From contig CAUYUJ010011570.1 in the NCBI GenBank assembly GCA_963575745.1, positions 41,001-105,000 of the forward strand: a DNA stretch of 64,000 nucleotides, given 5' to 3'. Below the pieces are notes generated by a model. That model saw only the letters and a program-made list of their open reading frames with translations. It did not search any database and was not told the DNA's origin. Each line of letters begins with the position of its first letter. Position 1 is the first letter of the stretch. Origin of the DNA: Prorocentrum cordatum. Lineage: Eukaryota > Sar > Dinophyceae > Prorocentrales > Prorocentraceae. The position numbers and the translations under genes were made by a program. Shown here in pieces: positions 42,634 to 53,873 of the stretch.

Positions 42634-44088
42634 TTGAAGGGGCGCAGGAAGACGGGGTCAAAGGCTCCGGTCAGAATGCTTCCTGGCGCGCGACTCTCGA
42701 TCGTTCGATCTGCAAATGTTCTGAGAGCCTCGGCAGAGAAGCGCCCCAGGGTGGACGCGCAGCTGATCGCTGCAGATACTTTGAAGACCTCGGCAAAGGC
42801 ATGCCCAAGGCGATGTCGCCACCGCGGGCAGGCAGCGAAAAAGGGGCGCAGGCGGCGGGGGGCCCTGCCTGCTCAGGAGGGGCGTTCGATGACGTCGCTG
42901 CCAAACAACTCGGCAGCTGCAGCGGCAAAGGCGGCAGCCTGGGCCACAGGTCGCAAGATGGCCGGCTGTCGCTGCATCCGTCGGCCCCCGCAGCACCCCC
43001 ACCGTGGCGCGCCGCGCCGTTGTGCCGGGGGATCGGCTGGATCGGCAGCCTGGGGCGCTGCCGCTAATCGCCCGGATGCTCGCTGTCGCTGCGCCCGTCG
43101 GCCCCCGCCCCCCTCCCGCCGCAGCGCACCGCGCCGGCTGCGCAGTCGCTGCTGCGTCGGGGCCAGCCCCGCCATAAAGTCCCGGCGCCCGCGCGAGACG
43201 ACGCGATGCCCAGCCGCAGCCTGCGCGTCGCGACGAGAGATTTGGAAGCGGCCACCCGCGTCCGCGGGCGCAGCCGCGCCAGCGCTGGTCACGCACTGCC
43301 GGACCTTCTCTGCCAATGCCATCGGCACCAGAGGGCGCGGGCCGCGACGGGGGGCGCGGTGCCCGCAAAGTGACGTCCGGGCGACCGCCGATGGATGTAG
43401 CCGGCGAGTCGCCTCCGCGCGGCTGCGCCTGGCGCTGCCGCGAGCCGCGGCCCCTGGGGGGCTCGTCGCTCGGCGCGCCGGCGACGTCGAACGATTCGCG
43501 CGCAGCCCCGCCGCCAGCAGGGTCAGTCGGGGAAGTGGGCGGGGGGGCTGGTCGCCCTGTCCTGCTCGTCTGGCGCCCCGCGCTTTTGGTCTAACGCCGG
43601 CTCTGTGCTCTGTCCCAAAGTCGTCGGCGTCGGCGTCGTCGTCGTTTGCGTCGATTTCGGCGTCGGCGTCGTCGTCAATGTCGGCGTCGTCGGTCGTCGA
43701 CCGCCTGTCAGACCCCGCCAGGCCGCCGACGCTGTCGAACGCCAGGTTCCATCCCGCGGGCGGCCGGGGGCTGGGGGATCGCGGCTTTTCGGGGCCGGGC
43801 CCAGCGTCCAGCCGTCGCACTCTGGCTGCCGCGCCGTCGCTCCTTGGCGCTGGGATTCGCACTGTCGCAGGGGAGGGCGGCGTCTCCGACCGGCTCGAAG
43901 GGGCGCGGGAAGATAGGGTCGAGGGCCCCGGTCGCGCTGCTTCCTGGGGCGCGGCTCTCGATCGTTCCGTCTGGATGGCCGCGGCCTCCGTCGTCTCATG
44001 TCTGTGACGGAGGGCCCGCCGCTTCCCCGGGGTGGTCTGGCCCCAGGTTGTCGGCGTCGGCGTCGGCGTCATGAGCGCCGCGGCTGTT

Positions 44089-44119
<31 letters not shown>

Positions 44120-45075
44120 GCGTCTGTCCCCAAGTCGTCGGCGTCGGCGTCGGCGTCGGCGTCGTCGGGGTCGGGGTCGTCGCCATCAGCGTCAGCGTCA
44201 GCGTCGGCGTTGTCGTCGGCACCAGCGGCGTCGGCAGCTGCGCCGCGGGGTCCGTGCCAGGCATGCAGAGGGCCATGGGATGGGGGACAGCGGGGGCGAT
44301 GCCGCTTCCGGATGCTTCCCCTGCGTGTCGCGCTAGAGGAGAGGAACTTCGTCTGCCTCATCTTCCGCCCTGGGCGCGCGACTGATCGCTGCAAGCACGT
44401 CGCCACGACTTGCGACGCTCCTTGATTCTTCCCTGGGTGAACGACGGATCGCCGCAAGCACAGATGGAGGACGGGCCTCGGGGCTCTCCGCAAGGGGTGG
44501 CGGGTGGACCGGGAGGTCGCCGCCGTTTCCTACCCTGGGCGCACGACCGATCGCCTTAAACGCATCGCCATGATTCGCAGCGCTCCTGGACCCCCCCCGG
44601 GTGAGCGACTGATCGCCGCAGGCACAAATGGAGGAGGGGCCTCGCGACTCTCCACAGGAGTGGCGGGCAAGCCGGAAGGTCGTCGCGATCGGATCGGCCT
44701 TTTCGAGGGGGCGCAAGAAGACGGGGCCATGGGCTCCAGTCGCACTGCTTCCTGGAGCGCGGCTCTCGATCGTTCCATCTGGAGCGCGGCCTCCGTCGTC
44801 TCTACCAGGTGCCCCCCCAAGGTCGCGACAAAGCAGAACTGATGCACCATGTGCACCATCGTCTTCCCCAGGGGCGCAACTGATCGTCGCGAGCGCACTG
44901 ACTTGGCGCGACGCGTCCCAAGGCCCCCCCCTGGGCGGGCGTCCGGCGGCCCCGATGGCAGAGGAGCGGGGGCGCTCGCGGCTGGCAGCGCGACGAATGA
45001 ACGCAACTGCATCGGGCAAACGGCGCGCCCCAGGGCGGCGGCTGATCGTCGCAAGCACATCGGACATCAGCGGAT
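42634..45075. repeat. Interspersed ~100-bp repeat (3 copies) in GC-rich, (GTC)n-bearing region
   Basis: Three blocks (42634-42720, 43897-44000, 44700-44805) share GGGGCGCRRGAAGAYRGGG, GCTGCTTCCTGG, GCGCGRCTCTCGATCGTTC and, in the last two, GCCTCCGTCGTCTC. CGTCGGCGTCGG runs occupy 43615-43700 and 44035-44240. Long open frames here (plus 42634-44007, minus 42873-44276, minus 44333-46078) are low complexity and overlap in antisense. None is accepted as a gene. Confidence 0.6.
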
Positions 45076-45179
45076 GACCGCGGCCACCGTCGCGACGCGT
45101 CAGCGACGGAGGAGCCGCCGCTTCCTCCTGCTTCAGCTCCCGCTCGAGCCCCCTCAGCTCCAGCTCCCGCTCAGGCCCA

Positions 45180-45705
45180 GGTCCAGTCGGGGAGCAGCGG
45201 GCCGCGGCGGCCGCCGCCGCAGCGGCGGCAGCGCCGGCGGCCGAAGCATCGGCGGCGGCGGCAGCGGCGCGAGCGGCCGCGGGCCCCAGCGCGGCAACCC
45301 GAGCCACGGCGGCCGCGGCGCCAGCCGCGCAGCCGGCGGCAGCGGCGGAGGCCACGCCTGCGGCGGCCGCGGCGGCCGCCGCGCTGGCGGGCAGGCCAGG
45401 AGGCGCCGCGGCGGCGCCGGCGGCGCCAGCGGCCCAAGCGGCGCCAGCGAGGCCGGCGGCGCCCGCGGCAGCCGCGGCGCGGGGAGCGCCGGCGGCGCCG
45501 GCGGCGCCAGCGCCGGCCCAGGGCACCCGCGGCGGCGGCGCCAGCGGCGGCGCACCAGCAGCTACGGCGCCTGCGGCGCCCGCGGCGGCCGCAGCGCCGG
45601 CGGCGCTAGCGACGCCAGCGGCGCCAGCGGCGCTTGCGGCGCCAGCGACGCGAGCCGCCCAGGCGTCCGCCCGCCGCCGCCCGCGTCGCGCCGCGGCAGA
45701 CGCCA
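45180..45705. repeat. GCGGCGCCGGCGGC trinucleotide-type array
   Basis: GGCGGCGCCAGCGGC words for about 500 bp. The minus frame is almost pure Ala and the plus frame Gly/Arg/Ser. Confidence 0.9.
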
Positions 45706-45824
45706 GCACCGAGCAGGCCCGCGCCTGGCAAGGGGCCGGCCCGAGCTCTGACCCCGGAGGGAGGAACGCCGCCGGGAGACGGATGGAGCCAGAGGGGCTA
45801 CGAAACTGTAGGATGCACGCTGTG

Positions 45825-45925
45825 CGGTGTAATCCACACGGTGCGACCTGCGGTGTAAGCTGTGCAGTGCAAACTGTGGTGCGCAAGCTATGAAGTGTAA
45901 GCGATGCGGCGCAAGCAATGTGGTG
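45825..45925. repeat. 14-bp GTGGTGCAAGCT minisatellite, locus 3 (degenerate)
   Basis: GTGCAAACTGTGGTGCGCAA and AAGCTATGAAGTGTAAGC words in a 13-14-bp period. Confidence 0.75.
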
Positions 45926-46137
45926 CGCATATATCGGAGGTGACGGGGAACGGAGGGCCCCCCCTGCGGGGAAATCGGTCTCGGTTTCGTGTTCGTGCGT
46001 GCCGCGCGAACGGGCGAGGCGAAGCTGCGTGGGCGGGCGAGAAGTGCCCCGCCTCTGGCTGAAACGCGGCCAGACCAAATGTTTCCTGTCCCGGGGCCCG
46101 TGGCGCGAGGTGTCCCGCCGGTGCCCCGTCGGTTTCC

Positions 46138-47605
46138 CGATAATGATGATGATGATGATGACGATGTTGATGATGCGGATGATGGTGGAGCTGGCCCTGG
46201 TGGTGATGATGAGGGTGCCCCGATGATGATGATGATGCTGATGTTGGTGACGCTGAAGTTGCTGGGCATGATGAAGATGGTGTCCCGATGTTGGCGGTGA
46301 TGTTGGTGATCCTGAGGAGCTTGATGATGATGCGATGGTAATATGGTGATGAGATGATGAGATGGTGATGATGATGATGAAAATGGTGTCCCGATGATGA
46401 TGATGAGGTTGATGATGATGCTGTTGATGATGGTGATGATGATGATGGTGTCACGATGATGATGATGACGCTGAACATGATGACGGTGATGGTGTCCCGA
46501 TGATGATGATGAAGATGTTGATGGTGAGGATGATGATGAGATGATGACGATAATGTGGGCGATGGTGACCCGATGATGATGATGCGGCTGATGTTGATGA
46601 TGCGGATGATGGTGTCCTCATGATGGTGATGGTGATGATGCTGGTAATGGTGACGATGATGGTGCCCCGATGAAGATGAGATTGGTGATGATGATGTTGC
46701 TGATGATGATGCTGTTGGTGCCCCCCCCGACGATGACGATGTTGATAATGCTGTTCATGACGAAGATGATGATGATATGATGGTGATGCTGATGGCGGTG
46801 GTGGTCCGATGTTGGTGGTGATGGTGTCCCAATGGGTATGATGTTGGTAATGGCGATGGTGGCGATGATGGTGCCCCGAGGATGATGATGGTGGTGTGAT
46901 GATGAGGATGGCCATGGTGGTGAGGACTACGGTGTCCCGATGACTATCAGTTTGATGATGAGAATGACCGGGGCTATGCTGATGCTGAGATGATGAGATA
47001 ATTATGATGAAGATGATGGTGGTGGTGTCCCGATGATGATGAGGAGGTTGACGATGATGCTGTAAATGATGGTGATGGTGATGACGATGATGATGATGGT
47101 GACCCGATGAGGATGATTTTGATGATGTTAATGATGACAATGGGGGTGCCCCGATAATCATGGTGATGTTGATGGTGATGATGATGATGGGGTGATGATG
47201 GTGGTTTTGATGATGGTGGGCCGTGAAGATGATGCGGATGTTGATGCTGGTGCCCAGGAGATGATGATGATGGTGTGGCTGATGATTGTGACGATGAGAA
47301 CGGTGTCCCGATAATGATGTTGTTGCTGGTGATGTTGCTGCTGGTGACGATGGTGCCCCGATGATGATGGTATTGCTGATGTTGTTCATGATGATGATGG
47401 GATGATGTTGATGGTGGTGCTCCGATGAGGATCCTGGTTATGATGTCCCAATGGTGCGGTGTATGATGATGATGGTGACGATGATGGTTTCCCGATGATG
47501 ATAATAATGCTGATTCTAATGATGGTGCTGATGTTGACGATGGTGGTGATGATGTGGTGATGATGGTGCCCCGATGGTGATGATGTTGATGGCGTCGATG
47601 GCATT
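46138..47605. repeat. 1.47-kb (GAT)n satellite with higher-order GGTGYCCCGATGATG unit
   Basis: GAT/GGT triplets are punctuated about every 60-100 bp by GGTGTCCCGATGATGATG or GGTGCCCCGATGATGATG, more than 15 times. Open minus frames are His/Ser/Thr-rich artefacts. Confidence 0.95.
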
Positions 47606-47636
47606 GGTGTTGAGGATGATGATGACGTTGATTGTG

Positions 47637-47830
47637 GCATCGGTTCTGAGATCGATAGTGAGATCGATGCTGAGATCGATTGCGAGATCGATAGTGAGAT
47701 CGATGGTGAGATCGACCGAATGAAATAGATCGAGTGCGATCGATTGTAAGATCGATCGAGTGAGATCGATCGAGCGAGACCGATAGTGAGATCGATGGTG
47801 AGACCGATAGTGAGACCGATCGAGTGAGAC
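47637..47830. repeat. 12-bp GAGATCGATAGT repeat
   Basis: GAGATCGATGGT, GAGATCGATAGT and GCGATCGATTGT variants in about 16 copies. Each unit contains the palindrome ATCGAT. The minus frame reads RSHYRSHHRS-like tetrapeptides. Confidence 0.92.
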
Positions 47831-47901
47831 GCTGCCCCCCCCCCCCCCCCCGAACCTCCTCATCGCCCGAAGGGTGGTCGTGCAGGTATAGATTTACACA
47901 C

Positions 47902-47933
<32 letters not shown>

Positions 47934-48010
47934 CGATTCCCCCATCAGAGCTTGCCTCTGCGAGGGCCCTAGCAGATTCATATGGTTAGGTTAGTTCTGT
48001 CGCCGATTTT
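47831..48010. other. Poly-C (47835-47850), (TA)n (47902-47925) and unassigned sequence
   Basis: Simple tracts only; no gene. Confidence 0.6.
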
Positions 48011-48128
48011 CGCTGCGCGCCCGCGCGCCCAGGCGCCCGGGGGCGCCCGGGTGGCCTGGGGGCGCCCGGGGATGCGAGGGCGCCCGGGCGCCCGGATGCC
48101 CGGGCGCCCCGGAGCGCCCGGGGGCGCC
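48010..48128. repeat. GGCGCCCGGG-rich array
   Basis: GGGGCGCCCGGG and GCGCCCGGGCGCCCGG words, each strongly self-complementary, for about 115 bp. Confidence 0.9.
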
Positions 48129-48129
48129 C

Positions 48130-48196
48130 TAAAGCTCTAAGCCCTATAGCCCTATAGTCCTATAGCCCTACAACTCTATAGCCCTATAGCTCTATT
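48130..48196 (-). repeat. CTATAGGG-type short tandem repeat at LINE 3' side
   Basis: On the minus strand AGCTATAGGGCTATAG, GGACTATAGGGCTATAGGG and so on, an 8-9-bp unit in about seven copies directly after the last LINE-like coding sequence. It may be the 3' tail of the retrotransposon or an unrelated simple repeat. Confidence 0.6.
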
Positions 48197-48337
48197 GTTA
48201 AACTTGGTTTGCAAAGGTGGGCCGCCGAGGACGAGGCAGCTCGGCGCAGAGGGCCCTCCAAGCACTGGAGCGCAGAGCCCGCAACTCACGCCCTGGGCCC
48301 TAATCCTCAAAGCACGAGGGCACTCAACATTCACGCA

Positions 48338-49300
48338 TTACGAGGGGGCCTCGAATAACAATATCACTCTGCGCCCCAGATCCCACGCCTCAGCCGCAGA
48401 CCAATGCCTGGGAGCTGCGACTCTCGTCCGAAAGTGAATCTGCTGAGACGCCACTGCCCGACGAAAGCTGGCGACGGCGGCAGTTATGGGCAAACGCCAG
48501 CGCATCGAGCATGGCAACAATTAAAAGCAGCGCCGTGCGAGGCCGCTCTGTCGCCGCTTGCACCAAAGAACAACCTGGGCGCGGATGAGCTCAGGGATGC
48601 GCTCAGCAATGCACTACCGCAGTCGAGCTTGAAACGCGGCAGAGTGAACTAGAAGCAAGCATTTATGAATATTCAGGGAAAGGACAACAGCAACCTCAAG
48701 ATACTGAGTCACGCGAAACAGTCGGGCGACGCGCGTCGTAGTGCTAAGTACCCCAGACAAGCCATCATCAACATCATCAAGCCTAAGGCGAAGGCATTCC
48801 CGGCAGTTCTTACTGATGTACACCTGGAGAAGAGCCGCCCCTAAACAGAAAAGCACCATGGAAGCAGGGTCCCCTTAACGAGCGCCTCTAGCAATATCAA
48901 TCGTAGCATGTACCTCGCCGCATACTAGATAACAAATCTGCATTGTCCGAATGAAACATGCGGTGCAACTGCGCAATGAACCTAGGGGCCCCCATCGCTC
49001 CAAATACGGCCAGGAACCAATCGATCGAGGGCGCGGGGAAGGCGGCGGAGTAGTCCGCCAGGACAAGCGAGCTATGCTCCTTATCAAGCACGCGTTCAGC
49101 AAGCGCCCAATACTCAACACGCACAATGCGCGCAGCCATGCTGCGACAGGAAACAGAGGCCTGCGAGCGGGGTGCCACCAGCTGGGCAACCTTGTTCAGC
49201 GGGCGACACACGCGCGAGACCAGCAGCTTAGCATCCGCAGTCGCCATGGAAGATAAACGTTTAAGGTCAAGAGTTCCGTAAACACGGGCCCCGACAGTAT
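48338..49300 (-). pseudogene. LINE reverse transcriptase, palm/thumb part
   Basis: From about 49290: YGTLDLKRLSSMATADAKLL and VSRVCRPLNKVAQLVAPRSQ match the region before the catalytic core. SLVLADYSAAFPAPSIDWFL (about 49075-49015) corresponds to the RT motif A region, where dinoflagellate LINEs have LLDFxxAFPS. After a frame change at about 48880, LRLDDVDDGLSGVL sits where the YADD box is expected, and LSLNIHKCLLL follows about 35 residues later like the usual LNxxKC motif. The YADD tyrosine-alanine are not preserved. A final frame (48520-48338; RAVASQQIHFRTRV) may be the post-RT region. Confidence 0.65.
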
Positions 49301-49329
49301 CAATATAAGCTCCCTCCGGCGACCAACAC

Positions 49330-50880
49330 CATGAGGACCTCCAACGCGCCCCGAGAAAGCAATTCACACTGACCAGACACCAGATCCCGACGCAAAAATT
49401 ATTCCGACGGAAGGACCCCACATGAGAATCCTCTGGGCGAATCTGGAAAAAGCGCTCACCGTCGTCCTCGTGGTTGGTGAGGCGTCCTGACTGTCTTTTC
49501 TGCGTATATTTCTTCTCGCCCTGGCGCGGGCCCCCCCCCCGCTCCCCACGTTGCCCCCGACCTCGCCCTCCTGTTTTTTTTCGCGCCCCGCCACCGCCTC
49601 GCCTTTCCATTGCGCGAGCGCGCATGTCGGTTTTCCTCGGCGCCGTCGCCGCCTCGGCCAGCACAGGCGCGTTCTCTAATGGCCGCGTCGCGCAGCCGTC
49701 GGGGCAGCCCCGCGGGCCAGGCTGTCGGGGCAACCCCGCGAGCCGCTTGCGCGCGAGACCAAGCCGCTGGGACAACCCCGCGGGCTTCGAGCGGGGCGCA
49801 GCCGCGCTCAGGCGGGCAGCGCGAAGCCCAGCTCTGCCGCGAGCTGCTTCGCCTCCGCCCAGGACAAAACCGCTCTCTCGTCGAACTCCAGACGCGCCTT
49901 CCGCAAGGGCGCTCCTGGAGTCTGGGAACACGACGAACACAAAGTGGCCTACAGTTGGCTCCGGACATCCAGAATGTGGCCCGGGAGTGGTGTTCTGGGA
50001 ACAGGAAGAACACAACGTGGCCTACAGTTGGCTCCGGGGTTTCAAAATGTGGCCCGGGAATGGTGTTCTGGGAACACGAAGAACACGAAGTGGCCTACAG
50101 TTGGCTCCGGGCATGCACAATGTGGCCCGGGAATGGCGCTCTGGCAGCGCGAGAGCCCAAAAGTGACGACAGTTACAAGGTTTGGATGACCCGCTCGGAT
50201 TACCAACATGATCTGCGGGCCCCATGGGGAGGGGGCTCCCGCCTAAGAATTCCTTGCAATTCACTCACAGACGAGGCTCCCGCCTGAGACTTTCTTCAAA
50301 TTCAAGCCTGAAGAGCCCAAAAGTGACGACAGTTACAAGGTTTGGATGACCCGCTCGGATTACCAACATGAAACGCGGGCCCCATAGGGAGGGGTTCCCG
50401 CTTGTGACTTCCTCGCAATTCACTCACAGACGAAGCTCCCGCCTGGGACTTCCTCCGTACTCAAGCTTGAGGAGCTCAAAAGTGACGACAGTTACAAGGT
50501 TTGGATGACCCGCTCGGATGACCAACATGATCTGCGGGCCCCATAGGGAGGGGGCTCCCGCCTGAGACTTCCTCACAATTCACTCACAGACGAACTCCCG
50601 CCTGAGACTTCCTCCAGGTGAGTATTTGCATGAGTGAGCGTGTGACAGAGTGCGAGTGATGATGATGATGATGATGATGGGTCTGTGAGTGACTGAGCGT
50701 GTGAGAGAGCGCGAGCGACGATGATGATGTTGATGATGAGAGAGCACGAGTGAGTGCGAGTGTGAGTGAGTGGTGATGATGATGAGTGAGCGAGTGAGTG
50801 TGCGAAGGCAGAAGAGGAGAGGGGGTGGGGTGAGTGTTCCTGCGCGGGGTGTGCAGAGAAAACAAGAACCCCACTTTGGA
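49330..50880. repeat. Tandem-repeat insert inside the LINE reverse transcriptase
   Basis: Contains three ~78-bp units (about 49925-50150; GTGGCCTACAGTTGGCTCCG and AATGTGGCCCGGGA), three ~155-bp units (50155-50615; AAAGTGACGACAGTTACAAG, TTTGGATGACCCGCTCGGAT and CTCCCGCCTGAGACTTCCTC), and GTGAGTG/GATGAT simple repeats (50640-50860). 49475-49920 is GC-rich and unassigned. In intact relatives only a few dozen residues separate the flanking RT segments, so this is an insertion or an intron grown by repeats. Confidence 0.6.
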
Positions 50881-50884
50881 CGCG

Positions 50885-51308
50885 GAGAATCAAACAGGAA
50901 CCGCGGGGCATCTCCAAGAAGCCAACAGTAGTGAGGTATCCCATCAAGCCCAGGCCCGCCACGCTTACCAGTCTTGATAACGTCCTCGAAGAACGTCTCA
51001 TAGTCCACTTCCCAAGACACATCCGCTCCTAATGGCACCTGTCGGACAAGAGACAATGGCTCGGGCCACTCGGCGCGGCCCTCTTGCATCTCGCGCGACA
51101 CCTCGCCCCCAATGGAGCCTCGGAGTCTCGGCGCAGGCCGCGGGCGCGGGGCGCCATTTTCGCCCGCCGCTCCTCGAAGCCACGTGCGACGACGGAACTG
51201 CCGCCAAACACTTCTGCGGCGAGCGACCATCTCCCCTTCCCCCTGCCTCTGGAAATCGCCGGGAGGGAGATTCTCAAGTTCCGAAGTCTCAGCGTCGTGA
51301 ACCTCCAC
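50885..51308 (-). pseudogene. LINE region N-terminal to RT, with PDG motif
   Basis: Ends with KTGKRGGPGLDGIPHYCWLL, the counterpart of the KxxGPDGIP(Y)xxW signature at the start of LINE RT domains, preceded by a linker with DVSWEVDYETFFEDVI. The frame then runs into the repeat insert. The upstream part is Arg-rich and may be out of frame. Confidence 0.65.
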
Positions 51309-51509
51309 GCGTAGCCCGCGAACATGCTGGCAGAGGGGAAACAGATCAGCACATACACGAGTAGCGTCATCAATAAGTTATGATAGCTTGGGGCAAGACA
51401 CAAAAGCATCATCAATCATCGTGACGCTCTGCAACCGTAGGCCACGAAGCGCAGCCATAGACTAATAATGACACCCCTCATCTGTACTAGCCACTCGAAG
51501 CTCAATGCG

Positions 51510-52502
51510 TCAACGAGCGCGCGCGGCCGCAGAAAGCGCGCAGACTTTGGTCCATGCCAGTCGCGCGTGGCTCTCGCTGGCAGCAGGCGGCGCAAGTAGG
51601 GGCCTGCCCGGCCCGTCGGCAAACTCTGGGGACGTGGCCAGCCACAGCGGAATATTCTGGCACTCGGACTGGTCAGGGGCGCGCGTCGAGATGCACGACA
51701 CGACGGGGATTTGGTCAGAGGGCATATCGATCTTTAGACGGACGGTTGTGGGCGTTGAGATAGTCGCATCCGCAAGAATGGCGCTGGGCAGCGAGCAGCA
51801 AGTGCAATCCAGCCGCGCTGCGCGGTCAATCATGTCATCTACAATGGCCCTACGCGTGTCCATACCTTGGTGGAACTCGATAAGATCAGGCCGGATGTTG
51901 TGGAACGCCTGCGCATGCCTACGACCCCCTGGACTCCAGAGCCCTCCGCGCGCTTTCTGGAGCCCCATCGCCCTCCAGAGTACAATTCCAGTCCGAGGAT
52001 AATCATAGGATGTTCAGCTGACATCCGAAACTCACGGCGGATCACGCGAAGCACAGAGCGGTGTCTGCTAATGTTGTCGGATAGGTTAGGCATGTGGATA
52101 TCAGCGATGTTGCACTGGCCGTGAGGGCCCGGCATCTCAGTCAGAAGCACCTTGCCTTCAATCAGGTCGGTGGTCAACCTTCGAAAAAATGAATAGCACA
52201 TTTCTTGCTGACGGCAGTGATCAGACCACTGGTGCCAGCGCGATCAGGGAAGATCGCGCAGCCAAAGAGGTGAGAAGTGAGCTGCATAGAGAGAGATGGT
52301 CGATATCACCTGCGTGACCGTGGTTTTCCTCGGCAGCGACGACATCCTGGAAGAGACGCAGACGTTCGAACATACTCATCTTCTCCTGGGCGCGATCCTG
52401 ACGGAGGGAGTGAGTGGACATGATCATTCCACCAACATTCCATTGACATACGGAGAAGGGGGCGGGAGGGCAGACAGGAACAGCAAACTCACGACACGGC
52501 AA
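51510..52502 (-). pseudogene. LINE AP-endonuclease-like domain
   Basis: VCQWNVGGM near 52440 resembles the opening strand of exonuclease-endonuclease-phosphatase domains. CNIADIHMPNLSDNISRHRS and RMSAEHPMIILG (52110-51990) resemble the central HxP...GDFN section, although GDFN is not intact. SDQIPVV (about 51718-51700) stands for the final SDHxPV motif. IPLWLATSPEF follows, as in the linker before RT in these elements. Three frames are needed, with changes around 52210 and 51980. Confidence 0.6.
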
Positions 52503-52685
52503 CTCGCACGGCGCATCGCGAATTTATGGCAGCGAGACAGGCGGCAACATATCAACAGAAAAAAGCAGCGCGGCGGGCTCAGGGGGCCCAGCTGGATCGC
52601 GATCATCTGCACGGATGGCGCACCCATGCCACAGCTGACTCTGTGCCTGGCAAGATCTGACCGCGGGTATCCGCGACGCCCCGTC

Positions 52686-53713
52686 CTAGAGGTATGGCTT
52701 ATTCTTCGCAGCAGTGTCGACGATGAAATCGATCTCCGCGTCAGAAAACTTCCACGGGTAGAACTCAGCGCGGCTGGGTACGATCACGAACTGGCCGTCC
52801 TCCGATTTCAGCGCGGACAAGGCCCACGAGTCCGAGGCGGTTGAGATCTGAAAGAGGCTTGATCTATATCCTGGGCAACCCATCCCAAGAGATCCATCCC
52901 AAAGGCCTGTGCTCAAGAGCTTCACAGGTTCCCACAAGCACGACAGGGCGTTCTTCCTCATGCGAGCTGGCAGCAGCATATCACCACGAACACGGATCGC
53001 GAACGTCTTTGGCTTTGTCACGGTAGTCACTCCACACAGATGGCGTGGCAAGGCCCGCTGCTTGAAACGCGGCGCCGTTTCCTCTGTCTTGACACTCACG
53101 GAGTAAAAGCGACTCGTGCGCTGGAGCGAAGGCTCCGCATCCGCAACTATATCCTGAGGGGCCTGAGTTCTATGCCATTCCCAGTGCTCCTTGCAGGACT
53201 GCGAGAGCACCTCACGCGGCCAACAACGAATCCAAAGTCTGCATGGGTTGTGCTGGTTCTTCTCATTGTGCTGCAACGGGCCCGCGAACATCTCAGGCGA
53301 TGCGTGCAGCAGTGGGCGCTTACGGCTGCCCCCACTAACTGAAATCGCAGCGGCCGACGGCGAACGTGAGATCGCCGAGAGCTGCTTCTGAATGTTCTAA
53401 ACTTGGCCTCCATCCTGGCCTCGATCGCTACCAAGGCCGAAGGTGTACTGGTGTTAGCGCTGCAGTCGTGCCAGGCGCCTCTCTCATCAACGACTATCGA
53501 AGAGCCCGTCGCCTGCTGAAAACGTTCCTCCCACTGCGCCGACATCGTACTTACCAAATTCTGCATCTCCTGCATCGATGAGACTTGCTGGGCCTGCAAG
53601 CCCTGAATATGCAACTCCAGTGAATCCGTCCTTGCGCTCGCTGCTCCCATCGCTGTGAGCAGCTCGTTCTTCATCGAGCCGATCGCGGCCAGAACGTCAA
53701 ACGAACCCGACAT
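52686..53713 (-). pseudogene. LINE ORF1-like region
   Basis: ATG 53713 gives MSGSFDVLAAIGSMKNELLT and a heptad-rich coiled-coil segment to about 53500. A frame change near 53300-53390 leads into the second frame, which contains KPKTFAIRVRGDMLLPARMR, LWEPVK and WKFSDAEIDFIVDTAAKNKP before the TAG at 52686. The stop precedes the endonuclease frame, consistent with a two-ORF LINE or with an extra break. The RNA- or DNA-binding function is inferred only from its position. Confidence 0.5.
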
Positions 53714-53873
53714 CGTGGCCGAAGGGGAAACTGGAGTAATCCGAAAAGTGGTTCTTACAACTGAGCGCCGCGTGCTTTGGCGCACAAGTAGAAAAGATTG
53801 TGAGGCCTAACCTCGGGCTCGGGCCAATCCCTCGGCAGCGTCCAAGCTCGAAGCGCCGGGGCAGCGTTTCGAA

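Noticed and set aside
44333-46078. 581-codon minus-strand frame
   Set aside because: Dominated by an Ala-coding GCG/GCC array and antisense to other open frames; no domain or conserved segment.
48130-48196. CCCTATAG repeat as an interstitial telomere
   Set aside because: The unit is not the TTTAGGG type expected for dinoflagellates, and it is short, degenerate and positioned at the LINE end.
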